Positions 8,007 through 17,347 of a stretch of DNA of 64,000 nt are shown piece by piece (the stretch's first letter is position 1; the number at the start of each line of letters is the position of its first letter). The position numbers were made by a program, and so were the translations under genes. The stretch lies in NCBI GenBank assembly GCA_964574815.1, contig CAZNPL010000008.1, forward strand, positions 102,782 through 166,781. Direction: 5' to 3'. This DNA is from CAZNPL01 sp964574815. GTDB lineage: Bacteria; Planctomycetota; Phycisphaerae; UBA1845. Under the pieces are notes generated by a model. The model saw nothing but the letters and a program-made list of their open reading frames with translations. It ran no database searches and was not told the DNA's origin.

Positions 8007-10199
8007 ATGGCCCGTCAAGATCAAGGCTCGGCACCAATGGGAATGGGCCCTCCAGGTGTCCGCTGCGCCCTGGCGGCCGTCTTGGTCCTCGCAATCGCGC
8101 CGTCCGCCCAGGCGTACATCGGCCCCGGAGCCGGGTTCGCGGTTCTCTCCTCATTCTTCGTCGTTCTGGCCGCATCCCTCTCGGCGTTCGCGGCGCTGCT
8201 GACTTGGCCGGTGCGATGGACATTCCGCGCGATCCGCGGCCGGCGGGCGATGGCTCGATCCCGCGTGAGGCGCTGTGTCATCCTGGGGCTTGACGGGATG
8301 GACCCCGAACTGGTCGACTCGTTTTTCGCCAAGGGAATGCTGCCGAACCTCCAGAAGCTTGCCAAGAGTGGCTGCTACGATCGGTTGGGCACAACGGCAC
8401 CGCCGCTGTCGCCGGTGGCCTGGTCCACGTTCTTGACGGGATCGAATCCGGGCAAACACAACATCTTCGACTTCTTGACTTACGATCGGCGAACCTACCT
8501 GCCCCAGTTGTCCAGCGTCCGGATCGGAGAGCCGCGTCGGCACCTGAAGATCGGCCGTTACCGGCTCCCCATCGGACGACCCGAAATCCGAATGCTTCGC
8601 AAAAGCAAGCCTTTCTGGACGATTCTGGGCGAGCATGGAGTATTCAGTTCGGTCATTCGCGTACCCATCACGTTTCCACCGGAGAAGTTCCACGGCGTGC
8701 TTCTCAGCGCAATGTGCGTGCCGGACCTGCGCGGCAGCCAGGGAACGTTCTCGTATTACACGACGCACAGTAACGGGCAGTCGCTCGAAGCGGAGGAAAT
8801 GGCAGAGCACACCGGTGGTGAGCAGATCCGTGTCGAGCGTCGGGGCGACCGGATCGAGTCGCACCTGGTCGGCCCGCCAAATACCATCGCAGGGGGCGGA
8901 GAACCGGCGACGGCGCCCTTTACGGTGACCTTGAACGGTTGCAATGGTCAAGCGCAATTGCGCGTCGATGGCAAATCGCTCAGGCTCAACGTCGGCCAGT
9001 ACTCCGATTGGATCACCGTGACTTTTCGGTTGGGCCTTGGCGTAAAAGTCTCGGGAATCTGCCGCTTCCTCCTCACGGCGACGGAGCCGGAATTCGGTCT
9101 CTACGTGACGCCGATCCAGATCGACCCGGAGCGACCGGCGATGCCAATCGCTCACCCTACCGCGTACAGCATCTACCTGTCGAAGCGGCAGGGGCGGTTC
9201 GCGACGCTTGGACTGGCCGAGGACACCTGGGCGCTCAACGAGAGAATCCTGGAAGACGACTCGTTCCTCCAGCAGTGCATCGACGCCGACGCGGAACGCG
9301 AGGAGATGTTCCTCGATTCGCTGGACAAGGTGAAACGGGGCCTCTGTGCGGCCGTGTTCGACGGCACAGATCGGATTCAACACATGTTCTGGAGGTACAT
9401 CGACCCCGACCACCCGGCCCGGGACGGGTTTGGAACTCATCAGGAACGGACCGCCATCGAAGACCACTACCGCCGTTGTGACGACCTCGTGGGCAAGGTC
9501 CTGGCCAAGTGCGACAACCAGGATACCTGGCTGCTGGTGATCAGCGACCACGGGTTCAAACCGTTTCGACGCGGAATCGATCTGAATCGCTGGCTGATCG
9601 ACAACGGCTATATGGCGCTGAAGCCGGACGCCAACGGATCAAAGTACTTGGCCGACGTGGATTGGAGCCGGACCCGAGCGTTCGCCATCGGGCTGGCGGG
9701 CATCTACCTCAACGTCGAAGGCCGCGAGGCGCAGGGAGTTGTCAAGCCCGGCCGGGAAGAAGCAGAGTTACGCCGCGAGCTGTGCGAGAAACTGACCGGC
9801 TTGCGGGACGAAGATCGCAACGACTTGGCAATCAGCCGCGCACTCAACGCCCACAAGGTGTACAGCGGTCCCTATCGCCCGGAAGGCCCCGACGTCATCG
9901 TCGGTTACAACGTGGGCTACCGCGTCTCGTGGGACGCCGCAGTCGGGCGGGTGACCGGCTCGGTCTTCAACGACAACACCAAAGCGTGGAGTGGAGATCA
10001 TTGCATCGATCCGAAACTGGTGCCGGGTGTGATGTTCTCGAACAGAAAAATCCATGCCGAGGGACCACGCTTGATGGATATTGGCCCGACGGTTTTGGAT
10101 ATGTTCGGCGTGCCGGTGCCCAAGCAAATGGACGGTCGACCGTTCACGGTTGCCGGCGGACGGCGCGAGACGTCCAAGGGGAAAGCGAAGGCTCGGTGA
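8007..10199 (+). CDS. Membrane-anchored type I phosphodiesterase/nucleotide pyrophosphatase-like protein
   Basis: 730 aa from ATG 8007 (7950 and 8037 are alternatives; none has a clear ribosome site). After a signal-like stretch ending SAQA comes the family-typical YIGPGAGF and one or two membrane helices, then an alkaline-phosphatase-superfamily domain outside. Metal and nucleophile motifs are visible: LGLDGMDPELV, SPVAWSTFLTG (Ser in the nucleophile position), DGTDRIQHMFW, VISDHGF and GDHC, followed by the MDIGPTVLDMFGV closing motif. Such enzymes cleave phosphodiester or phosphonate esters; the substrate is unknown. The next gene is a paralog 31 bp downstream, and both are probably in one operon with the LolA-like gene. 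Confidence 0.85.
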   Translation: MARQDQGSAPMGMGPPGVRCALAAVLVLAIAPSAQAYIGPGAGFAVLSSFFVVLAASLSAFAALLTWPVRWTFRAIRGRRAMARSRVRRCVILGLDGMDPELVDSFFAKGMLPNLQKLAKSGCYDRLGTTAPPLSPVAWSTFLTGSNPGKHNIFDFLTYDRRTYLPQLSSVRIGEPRRHLKIGRYRLPIGRPEIRMLRKSKPFWTILGEHGVFSSVIRVPITFPPEKFHGVLLSAMCVPDLRGSQGTFSYYTTHSNGQSLEAEEMAEHTGGEQIRVERRGDRIESHLVGPPNTIAGGGEPATAPFTVTLNGCNGQAQLRVDGKSLRLNVGQYSDWITVTFRLGLGVKVSGICRFLLTATEPEFGLYVTPIQIDPERPAMPIAHPTAYSIYLSKRQGRFATLGLAEDTWALNERILEDDSFLQQCIDADAEREEMFLDSLDKVKRGLCAAVFDGTDRIQHMFWRYIDPDHPARDGFGTHQERTAIEDHYRRCDDLVGKVLAKCDNQDTWLLVISDHGFKPFRRGIDLNRWLIDNGYMALKPDANGSKYLADVDWSRTRAFAIGLAGIYLNVEGREAQGVVKPGREEAELRRELCEKLTGLRDEDRNDLAISRALNAHKVYSGPYRPEGPDVIVGYNVGYRVSWDAAVGRVTGSVFNDNTKAWSGDHCIDPKLVPGVMFSNRKIHAEGPRLMDIGPTVLDMFGVPVPKQMDGRPFTVAGGRRETSKGKAKAR

Positions 10200-10230
10200 A
10201 TGTCATCGCCGTGCCTGGGGGAGCGTTGAG

Positions 10231-12336
10231 ATGTTCTTTAATAGCGCAGCGGGATGGCGTTCATTCTCGGTGGTCTTTCTTGGGACGTTTCTGGCCGGAT
10301 GGATCGGTGTGGGAGGTTGCGGGAAGGAGGACGTTGCGTACGACAAGCAGGTGATCGTTCTCGGCCTCGACGGCGTCGATCATGGATTGTGCAAATCGCT
10401 GCTGGTCGAGGGCCGACTGCCGAATCTTGCGCGGCTCGCACAAGAGGGCACCTTCTCGCGGCTCGAAACAAGCACGCCGCCACAGAGCCCGGTTGCGTGG
10501 TCGAACATGATGACCGGGGCGGACCCGGGCCGGCACGGCGTCTTTGACTTTATTCATCGGCACCCGCGCGAAGGCTGGCTGTTGTCATCGGCGGCCGAAA
10601 CCGTCCCGCCCGAACCGCTGCCCATCCTGGGCAACCATGTCGATGAAATACCGGTATTCGGCTATCGCTTGCCGGTACGCCCCACGCGAATCAAGGCCAA
10701 CCGTCACGTGCCGGCGTTCTGGGAGTATCTCACGGAAGCGGGCGTGCCCACGTTCATTTACCGCATGCCCGCCAATTACCCGCCGACACCGGCCGGCGGT
10801 GCGCCGTTCAGGTGCCTGTCGGACATGGGCACCGTGGATTTGCTGGATACGTTGGGCTCATTCTCCTACTACACCGAGGATCCGGCTGACCGTGGTCGGC
10901 GCATCAGCCGGGGCGGAGGCGAACTTTATAACATCGAGCTCGTAGAGCACCGAGCCGAGGCGACGTTTGTCGGCCCGTTGAACGAGTACGAGGTCGTCAA
11001 AGCGCAAGGGCAGCCTTCCGCTGGCGAGGCGCCAAAGCGTCAAAAGGTGCAGGTGCCCTTTGAGATTGCACGCGATCCGTTGTCGGAAGTCGCCGTGATT
11101 CGGTTCCAGGGGCGCGAGATCGTTCTCGAAAAAGGCGAATGGAGCGGCTGGGAGCCGATCGAATTCGAAATGATCCCGCAGGTGCTGACTCTCAAGGGCA
11201 TTTGCCGATTCTACATGCAGCAGGTCCATCCCTATCTGAAGCTCTACGTTTCGCCCTTCAATTTCGACCCGCAGGAGGAATCGTGGGAGATCGACCAGCC
11301 CTCGGGTTTCAGCGTCACCGTGTCGGACGCCGTCGGGCGCTATTACACCCAGGGCCTGCCGGAGGACACCAAGGCGCTGTCGAACCACGTGCTGTCCCGC
11401 GAGGAATTCCTGCAACAGGCTGAAATCGTGTTGCAGGAACGCTTGCGGCTGCTCGAGTTTGCGATGGACCGTTACAAGGGCGGGATGATGTTCTTCTACT
11501 TCGGATCCCCCGATCAGATCGGGCACATGTTCTGGGGTTTAAGGTGGCAGGGACACCCGGCGGCGACCGTTGAGGAACACCATCGCTATCGCAATCTGAT
11601 GGAGGAGCTGTACGTTCGAATGGACGACGTCGTCGGTCGCGTGATGGAGCGTTTCCCCGACGCGACGATTATCGTGATGAGTGACCACGGCTTCTGCGAT
11701 TACCGCAGACGGTTCAGCTTGAACACCTGGTTGATGGTCAACGGCTACGCGGCAATGAGAGACCCCTCGGATCCAAAGCTGGCCGCAAACATCGATGGGC
11801 CGCGCAGCCGCGCGTACGCCATCGGTTTCAACGGTCTCTATATCAACCTTCGCGGACGAGAGAGATTCGGGATCGTAGACCCTGCTCGCAAGCAGGCGCT
11901 GATGGACGAGATTACGAGCAAACTCAAAGCCTATCGCGATCCCGCTACGGGGCAGCAGGTCGTGCTCGATGTATACCAATGCGATAAGATATTCTCCGGC
12001 CCGATGCTTGCCGCCGGACCCGATATGATCGTCGGCTACGCGCCGGGTTATCGCGGTGGCGGGGCCTCCGCCATTGCCGCCTTCCCGGAGGCAGTGGTTG
12101 AGGATAACGATGATCCGTGGATGTCCGATCACTGCGTTGCCCCTGATGTCGTACCCGGAATTCTAGTCACGAATCGCGATGTCACGGCGCAGGAACCGAG
12201 CCTCCTCGACTTGGCCCCGACCATCCTGCATGCATTCGACGTAACGCCGCCGGATCACATGAAGGGACGCGATCTGTTCGCATCGTCGCCGGATATGGTG
12301 ACGCAGGCGAATCGCTCCTGGCCGGCCGACCAATGA
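10231..12336 (+). CDS. Second type I phosphodiesterase-like lipoprotein, paralog of the preceding gene
   Basis: 701 aa. ATG 10231 is chosen because GGGGGAG lies about 9 bp upstream and the product then opens with a lipoprotein signal (FLAGWIGVGGC). The same catalytic set is present: LGLDGVDHGL, SPVAWSNMMTG, FYFGSPDQIGHMFW, VMSDHGFCDYRR and SDHC, then LDLAPTILHAF. It lacks the long membrane anchor of its neighbour, so the pair differ in how they are held at the membrane (helix against lipid). The gene is 31 bp after the first phosphodiesterase and 37 bp before the LolA-like gene, which supports one transcript. Confidence 0.85.
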   Translation: MFFNSAAGWRSFSVVFLGTFLAGWIGVGGCGKEDVAYDKQVIVLGLDGVDHGLCKSLLVEGRLPNLARLAQEGTFSRLETSTPPQSPVAWSNMMTGADPGRHGVFDFIHRHPREGWLLSSAAETVPPEPLPILGNHVDEIPVFGYRLPVRPTRIKANRHVPAFWEYLTEAGVPTFIYRMPANYPPTPAGGAPFRCLSDMGTVDLLDTLGSFSYYTEDPADRGRRISRGGGELYNIELVEHRAEATFVGPLNEYEVVKAQGQPSAGEAPKRQKVQVPFEIARDPLSEVAVIRFQGREIVLEKGEWSGWEPIEFEMIPQVLTLKGICRFYMQQVHPYLKLYVSPFNFDPQEESWEIDQPSGFSVTVSDAVGRYYTQGLPEDTKALSNHVLSREEFLQQAEIVLQERLRLLEFAMDRYKGGMMFFYFGSPDQIGHMFWGLRWQGHPAATVEEHHRYRNLMEELYVRMDDVVGRVMERFPDATIIVMSDHGFCDYRRRFSLNTWLMVNGYAAMRDPSDPKLAANIDGPRSRAYAIGFNGLYINLRGRERFGIVDPARKQALMDEITSKLKAYRDPATGQQVVLDVYQCDKIFSGPMLAAGPDMIVGYAPGYRGGGASAIAAFPEAVVEDNDDPWMSDHCVAPDVVPGILVTNRDVTAQEPSLLDLAPTILHAFDVTPPDHMKGRDLFASSPDMVTQANRSWPADQ

Positions 12337-12373
12337 TGGAACGGAAGGTTTTTTCGTACAGGGAGACCGTAGG

Positions 12374-13285
12374 ATGACGAGAGGACAAGAGTTCGTCAGC
12401 GCGATCCAACGCATACGCTTGGCCCACCGGGCAGGCGTTCTGGCAGTAGTACTGTGTGCCCTGGCAACCGGACATCCGCCCGTCTTGGCGCAGAATCCGT
12501 TGCCGACAGCGGAGCAGATTCTGGACCGGTTCATCGAGGTGACGGGCGGCAAGGAGGCCTATCTCAAGATCGAGAACCGTGTGCGGCAGGGCACCATGGA
12601 GATTCCTCGGGGCATGAACAACAAGTTGGTCATGGACGTGACCATGTACGAGGCGGAACCGGCCGAGACATACTACATCCGATCGACCAGTGCGGATTCC
12701 AGGTTCGAAACCGGAACGCATGACGGAATGGCGTGGTCGATCGGCCCAGGGGGGCGAGCCCGCGTCATCGAAGGCGACGCCCTGAAGCGGGCTCTGCATG
12801 AGGCCGCCTTTCATTCGCCGGTCAAGTGGCGGGATGTCTATCAGCAGGCCAAGTGCGAGGAGGAAATCGAGTTCGAAGGTGAGCTCTGCTACAAGGTAAA
12901 GATGGTCTGGGATCTGGGCGAAGAGGAGTGGTATTTTTCGAAGGAGACAGGCCTCTGGCGCGGCAGGGACTGGCATATGGAAACGCGGCGCGGGAACATC
13001 CGACTGCGCATGATCTTCAAGGATTACCGTGAGATCGACGGGATCTCCCTGCCGTACCGCATCGAGAGGGTCCGGCGCAGCCAGCCCCTTGGAGCCGTCG
13101 TTTATTCGTCCATCGAGCATAATGTGGAGCTGCCGCCCGACCGCTTCGAACCTCCGCAGGCGGTTCAAGAGTTGTTGCAGGAGCAGGAACCCTCCGCCTC
13201 CGACGGCGAGCAGATGAAAGAAACCCCAAAGTCAAAGGAAACGGTTCCGCCGGCAAGTGACCCATCGAGTGACGACGGATCGTAA
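12374..13285 (+). CDS. Exported LolA/LppX-like outer-membrane-lipoprotein-sorting domain protein
   Basis: 303 aa. It has a ribosome site (GGAG and AGG upstream of ATG 12374) and a signal peptide of about 40 residues ending near VLAQ. The body has the arrangement of lipoprotein-carrier-like half-barrels: AEQILDRFIEVTGG at the start, beta strands (MVWDLGEEEWYFSKETGLW) and a C-terminal YREIDGISLPYRIE, as in DUF families next to LolA. The last 45 residues are Pro/Ser/Glu-rich and probably disordered. The cargo is unknown; binding a lipid or lipid-linked product of the two upstream phosphodiesterases is an inference from operon position only. Confidence 0.7.
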   Translation: MTRGQEFVSAIQRIRLAHRAGVLAVVLCALATGHPPVLAQNPLPTAEQILDRFIEVTGGKEAYLKIENRVRQGTMEIPRGMNNKLVMDVTMYEAEPAETYYIRSTSADSRFETGTHDGMAWSIGPGGRARVIEGDALKRALHEAAFHSPVKWRDVYQQAKCEEEIEFEGELCYKVKMVWDLGEEEWYFSKETGLWRGRDWHMETRRGNIRLRMIFKDYREIDGISLPYRIERVRRSQPLGAVVYSSIEHNVELPPDRFEPPQAVQELLQEQEPSASDGEQMKETPKSKETVPPASDPSSDDGS

Positions 13286-13398
13286 TCCCGGGTCCGCGGC
13301 GCAGCGCGTGTTGATCGGGTGTCGGGCGACGGCCGAGCAGCGAAATCTACGCCCTTGGGACGCACCTCGAAGGATGCGCCCCCGCTCCGCACACGACT

Positions 13399-14856
13399 CT
13401 AGGACAGCAGTTGGAGTACCGCCTGTGGTTGCTGGTTGGCGATCTGCAGTGTCAACTGGGTGCTCTGGACCAGAATCTGCGCTCGCGTCAGCTTCGAAAC
13501 CTCCTCGGCGATGTCGGCGTCGCGGATGCTCGACTCTGACGCCGCCACGTTCTCGAACTGCACCTGCTGGCTGTTGATGTTCTTCTGAATCTGGTTCTTT
13601 TGAAGGCTCCCCAGGCGTCCCCGCAGACTGGCGACTTGGTTGATGGCCTCGGAAACGATGCGCTGGGCGGCCAGAAAGTTCCCACTGGAACGTACGTCGT
13701 TGGTGCCGCCCGAACGCAACGAACTGAGGAAGCCGATGACGGCATTACCCAGATTGCCCGTGGAAACGGAGTTGAAGCCCATGCTTAACTGCCCGTTGGT
13801 GTTCACCTCGGGCGTGATCTGAAAACGAGCACCGCCTCCAGTGATACTGTAGGTCGTGGACGAAAGCTGCGCGGCAAACTCGGGCGTCAAGAAGAGCGCC
13901 GTGTCCAGATTGGCCGATCGGAGAACGACACGTAGTCCGTCAGCGTTGGCCTGCTGCCCGTTCACCAACGCGAGAACATCTTCTCCGTTGTCGGTAACGG
14001 TCTCTCCGACGGTGCCGGCGATGAAGGCCGTGCCCGACAGCGATTTGACACTGACGAACTGCTTCGAGCCGTATTCGACCGAGTTGATCACTACGGCACT
14101 GGTGCCCGCTGCTGCACCGGCGGAAATGGTCGCGGATACGCCGACCATGGCCGTTGCTGTATTGATGCCCGTCACGACGTCCGCAATCGAAGTTCCGCTG
14201 GCGAAGCTTCGAACTTCGACGCCGAGCGATCCCGCGATCTCGAAGGTCACCGCCGAATTCAAGCGGGTGGCGCCGTTGTAGTACGAGCCCCCGGTGAAGG
14301 TCAGGTGAGCCGTTTCGGCTGAACCGAGCACCTGGACGACTACCGGGGCGATGCCGTTGTCGGGGACGCGGGCCGAAAACGTCTCCACCGACGCGATGGC
14401 GCCCTGCTCCACGCCGGAAATCGTGTAGCCGAGCTGCCCGTTGAGAAGTTTCTTGCCGCCAAAAGATGTTGTGTTGGCCACCCGGTCAATACTCTGAAGC
14501 AGCGAGTCGATTTCCAACTGGTTGGCGACGAGCTCGTCCTCCGTCATCGCCCCCTCGTTCGAGCTGCTCAACAACAGCGCGCGCAGGTCCAGCATCAGCG
14601 CAGACACCTCGTTCAGCGCCCCCTCGGCCGTCGAGATCACGTTCAACGCGCGCTCCGAGTTGCTGATCGATTGGGAGATCGCGCGAAGCTCGCTACGCAG
14701 CGTTTCCGACGCAATCAGGCCGGCGGGGTCATCCTTGCCCCGGTTGATACGCAATCCTGTGCTCAGCCGCTCCAGACGCGTATTCAGATCAAGGTTGTTC
14801 TGACGCAGTCTGCCTTGCGCCGTTAGCGATGGGATGTTCGTGTTGATGCGAGCCAT
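13399..14856 (-). CDS. fliC: Flagellin
   Basis: 485 aa from ATG 14856, preceded by GGAGG on the minus strand. The N-terminal D0/D1 region (MARINTNIPSLTAQGRL, LERLSTGLRINRGKDDPAGL) and C-terminal region (RGRLGSLQKNQ, NVAASESSIRDADIAEE, ending QAVLQLLS) are clear flagellin signatures; the middle 200 residues are variable and would be surface-exposed on the filament. No other flagellar gene is nearby, but a second flagellin lies upstream on the same strand with a 390-bp spacer, so each probably has its own promoter. The paralogs are alike at both ends and differ in the centre. Confidence 0.95.
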   Translation of the reverse strand: MARINTNIPSLTAQGRLRQNNLDLNTRLERLSTGLRINRGKDDPAGLIASETLRSELRAISQSISNSERALNVISTAEGALNEVSALMLDLRALLLSSSNEGAMTEDELVANQLEIDSLLQSIDRVANTTSFGGKKLLNGQLGYTISGVEQGAIASVETFSARVPDNGIAPVVVQVLGSAETAHLTFTGGSYYNGATRLNSAVTFEIAGSLGVEVRSFASGTSIADVVTGINTATAMVGVSATISAGAAAGTSAVVINSVEYGSKQFVSVKSLSGTAFIAGTVGETVTDNGEDVLALVNGQQANADGLRVVLRSANLDTALFLTPEFAAQLSSTTYSITGGGARFQITPEVNTNGQLSMGFNSVSTGNLGNAVIGFLSSLRSGGTNDVRSSGNFLAAQRIVSEAINQVASLRGRLGSLQKNQIQKNINSQQVQFENVAASESSIRDADIAEEVSKLTRAQILVQSTQLTLQIANQQPQAVLQLLS

Positions 14857-15050
14857 GCCATCCTCCGTGATGACCGAGGGCCGAGTGTCAGACCCCACCA
14901 GTTTCCGCACGGCCGTGTGCGGCTATTGCGTTTGGACCGCCCCTTGCGGCGTTGCTCCTTCGAAGGCTGGGACAACCTTCGCGGGTGCCCGTGACGCTCG
15001 CGGCGGGCCGACCATCTCGGGCGACACTTTATCGCCCGTGGAACATAAAG

Positions 15051-15080
15051 CGATTTCGTCCGCGGTTGCCACTTGCTTTA
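15051..15080 (-). promoter_or_regulatory. Candidate sigma-28-like promoter of flagellin 1
   Basis: On the minus strand TAAA (15080-15077), 16 bp, then GACGAAAT. The second flagellin has TAAA, 16 bp and GACGATTC at 16991-16962. The flagellar sigma-28 consensus is TAAA-N15-GCCGATAA, so the match is partial; the shared spacing in front of both flagellins is the main argument. The untranslated leader would be about 190 nt. Confidence 0.35.
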
Positions 15081-15142
15081 GATAATTGCGTCCGAGAACG
15101 ATCGATCCATTTATAGGACCTCCGCGGCATGCATGGCTCCGA

Positions 15143-15236
15143 CTCAACCGGTTCCGATAAACGGAGCGAAATAGCAAGAAATGACCCGCGCCGGACATCA
15201 AGCCCGGCGCGGGCCGGTGTTATCGGAACGGTTGAG
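15143..15236 (-). terminator. Nested hairpin downstream of flagellin 2
   Basis: An outer inverted repeat pairs 15143-15160 (CTCAACCGGTTCCGATAA) with 15220-15236, with a single bulged base. Inside it, CCCGCGCCGG (15185-15194) pairs perfectly with CCGGCGCGGG (15204-15213) across an A-rich loop. On the minus strand the inner stem is followed by a T-rich stretch (CATTTCTTGCTATTT), so it can act as the terminator of the flagellin gene that ends at 15246. Confidence 0.65.
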
Positions 15237-15245
15237 CGACCGCGC

Positions 15246-16679
15246 TTACCCCAGCAATGCCAGCACGTTCTGAGGCGCCGCGTTTGCGAGCTGCAGAATC
15301 GATGTCGCCGAGTTCACGAGAATCTGCGACCGCGTCAACTCACTTGTCTCGCTCGCGAAGTTAGTGTCCCGAATGGCACTCTCGGCCGCCGCGGTGTTTT
15401 CGAAGGCCACCAGCATGGAGTTGATGGCCGGCCCCAGCGTGTTCTTTTGGAATGAGCCGATCCGCCCGCGAACCGTAGACACCTGATCAATGGCCTCCCG
15501 CACGATGCGCTGCGCGTTGGCAAGGTTGCCGCTGGTCAGCTCATTGGCCTGCCCCTTGCCCAGCGACGAAAGAAATCCTACGGCGGCGTTGCCCAGCGAG
15601 GCGGTTGAGATGCTCTGAATGCCGAGCGTCTCCTGAGCTTGAAGACTCACGTCCTGGGCGATGTTGAACTTCGCTCCTCCGCCGGTGATCTGGAACGAGT
15701 CTGAACCCGCCACTGTGGCGAAAGCCTCCGACAACACCAGGTCGACCGACAAGGAGCCGGCTCGCACGGAAGCGTTCAGTCCGTCGACCGTCGCGGCCTG
15801 GCCGTTGATGTTCATCGCTCCGTCGACGCCCTCGTCTTCCAGAACTCCGCCGAAATCGAATCCGGTTGTGCCGTTAGTGAGCACGTCGACGGACACGAAC
15901 CCCTTGGACCCGTAGGTGGTGCTCGCAAAGACCACCGCGTTCGTCCCGCCGGCTGAAATGCTCGCTGAGATTCCGGTCAGTTGCGTGCTGGCATTGACCG
16001 CATCCACGATGTCGGCCTGCGTGGCACCGGAGGCGAAGCTGATTGCCTCCGTCCCGAAGTTCCCGGTGAGCTCGAGCGTGACGGCTGTCGACAGCGATCC
16101 GTCGGCTGCGCCTCCGTAGCCGCTGACGAAGGCAAACTCTGAAGGGGTCACGACCTCGACCACCACGTTTCTCGACGCGTTATCGGGGATCTTCGCCCCG
16201 TTGATCCGAACGGAGTCGAAGTTGGCGGTCGACACGCCGGAAGTTGTGAAGTCGAAACCGCCGTTGAGAAGCTTCTTCTCACCGAAGACGGTCGTGTTGG
16301 CGAGCCGGTTGAGGGATGACAGAATCCCGTCAATCTGCATCTGGTTCGCGGCCATCTCCTCTTCAGTCAGGGCGCCAACGTTGGCCGACCGGTCAACCAG
16401 ATCCTCGAGATCCAACAACAGCGCGTTGGCCTCCTGCAGAGCGCCCTCGGCGATGGCCATGATCGTGTCGGCCCGACGTGCGTTCTCCGTCGCCGCCGTC
16501 AGGTCAACCTTCGATGCCCGCAGAACTTCGGAGCCGATCAGACCGGCGGGATCGTCCTTGCCGCTGTTGATCCGCAAGCCGGTGCTGAGCCGTTCCAGCG
16601 AACGGTTCAGGGCCGCGTTGTTGCTCCCCAGAACCCGCCTCGCGATGAGCGATTCGATATTCGTGTTAATCCGAGCCAT
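15246..16679 (-). CDS. fliC: Flagellin, second copy
   Basis: 477 aa from ATG 16679, preceded by GGGAGG 12 bp upstream on the minus strand. N-terminal MARINTNIESLIARRVL and LERLSTGLRINSGKDDPAGL and C-terminal RGRIGSFQKNTLGPAINSM, NTAAAESAIRDTNFASE and NVLALLG are conserved flagellin regions. The central variable region (about residues 150-370) shares scattered motifs with the first flagellin (FQITGGGAKFNI here, FQITPEVNTNG-type there), so the pair is an old duplication. It is likely a filament subunit exported by the flagellar type III system. Confidence 0.95.
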   Translation of the reverse strand: MARINTNIESLIARRVLGSNNAALNRSLERLSTGLRINSGKDDPAGLIGSEVLRASKVDLTAATENARRADTIMAIAEGALQEANALLLDLEDLVDRSANVGALTEEEMAANQMQIDGILSSLNRLANTTVFGEKKLLNGGFDFTTSGVSTANFDSVRINGAKIPDNASRNVVVEVVTPSEFAFVSGYGGAADGSLSTAVTLELTGNFGTEAISFASGATQADIVDAVNASTQLTGISASISAGGTNAVVFASTTYGSKGFVSVDVLTNGTTGFDFGGVLEDEGVDGAMNINGQAATVDGLNASVRAGSLSVDLVLSEAFATVAGSDSFQITGGGAKFNIAQDVSLQAQETLGIQSISTASLGNAAVGFLSSLGKGQANELTSGNLANAQRIVREAIDQVSTVRGRIGSFQKNTLGPAINSMLVAFENTAAAESAIRDTNFASETSELTRSQILVNSATSILQLANAAPQNVLALLG

Positions 16680-17347
16680 GTTCGTCAAACCTCCCAATGC
16701 AACGCTTTAGCGTCCGAGCGTGGCCTCCGCGATTGCCTTGATCGCGATGATGCTCTCGACTCGACCCTTGACACCGTTTCTTTTGACCGGCCCGCGACGA
16801 CCTCACACGCCGGGAATGACGTCCGAATTCGCCGACCAACGTCACGGGTCCCACCGCCCCCGTCCACTCACCCGGCCCGGCCCGAATAGCCGCCGCCGGT
16901 ACAGTCGCCACAGACCATTGATGCGCAACATTCCGGACAACGGGCCTGCGTGCGACAGAGGTCGAATCGTCACCCCGATAAACGGCCTTTAAATTGATTT
17001 GGACCCTGTATCATGACGTTGAAAAAGCCTCGCGGGCTATGGGACCTCGGCGAATTCCCATAAAAAAACGATGCCCCGAAACGTGTTCCGGCCAGCGTCT
17101 TTACCGGACATCCGCACCGTAACGTCCCAATACCGATGCTGAAGTTTTTTTGTACTCAGAGCAAACCGGACCCGAAGCCGTCCATTCCGACGCCGCGTTT
17201 CTGAAACGCAGCGCCTGACGAAGCTACCTTTGGGCACGGGCATCGTCGCAACGGGTACAGCTTATCAATGCGAATCAGTCGCGTCCGCAAAATTGGAGTC
17301 GCTTGAACGCCGCCCCGGCGATCGCAATGCGCCAGGGGAACCACGCT
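16680..17347. other. Non-coding region upstream of flagellin 2
   Basis: 668 bp between two minus-strand genes. Apart from the ribosome site of the flagellin (16691-16697) and the promoter-like element at 16962-16991, I see two AT-rich tracts (A7 at about 17061 and T7 at about 17145-17151) but no coding region and no convincing terminator hairpin. Confidence 0.5.
16962..16991 (-). promoter_or_regulatory. Candidate sigma-28-like promoter of flagellin 2
   Basis: On the minus strand TAAA (16991-16988), 16 bp, then GACGATTC, matching the element before flagellin 1 in spacing and in the core GACGA. The untranslated leader would be about 280 nt. The match to the enterobacterial consensus is only partial. 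Confidence 0.35.

Noticed and set aside
8151..9551. 466-residue open frame on the minus strand inside the phosphodiesterase gene
   Set aside because: It is a shadow of the G+C-rich plus-strand gene; the sense frame has clear catalytic motifs and the antisense frame has none.
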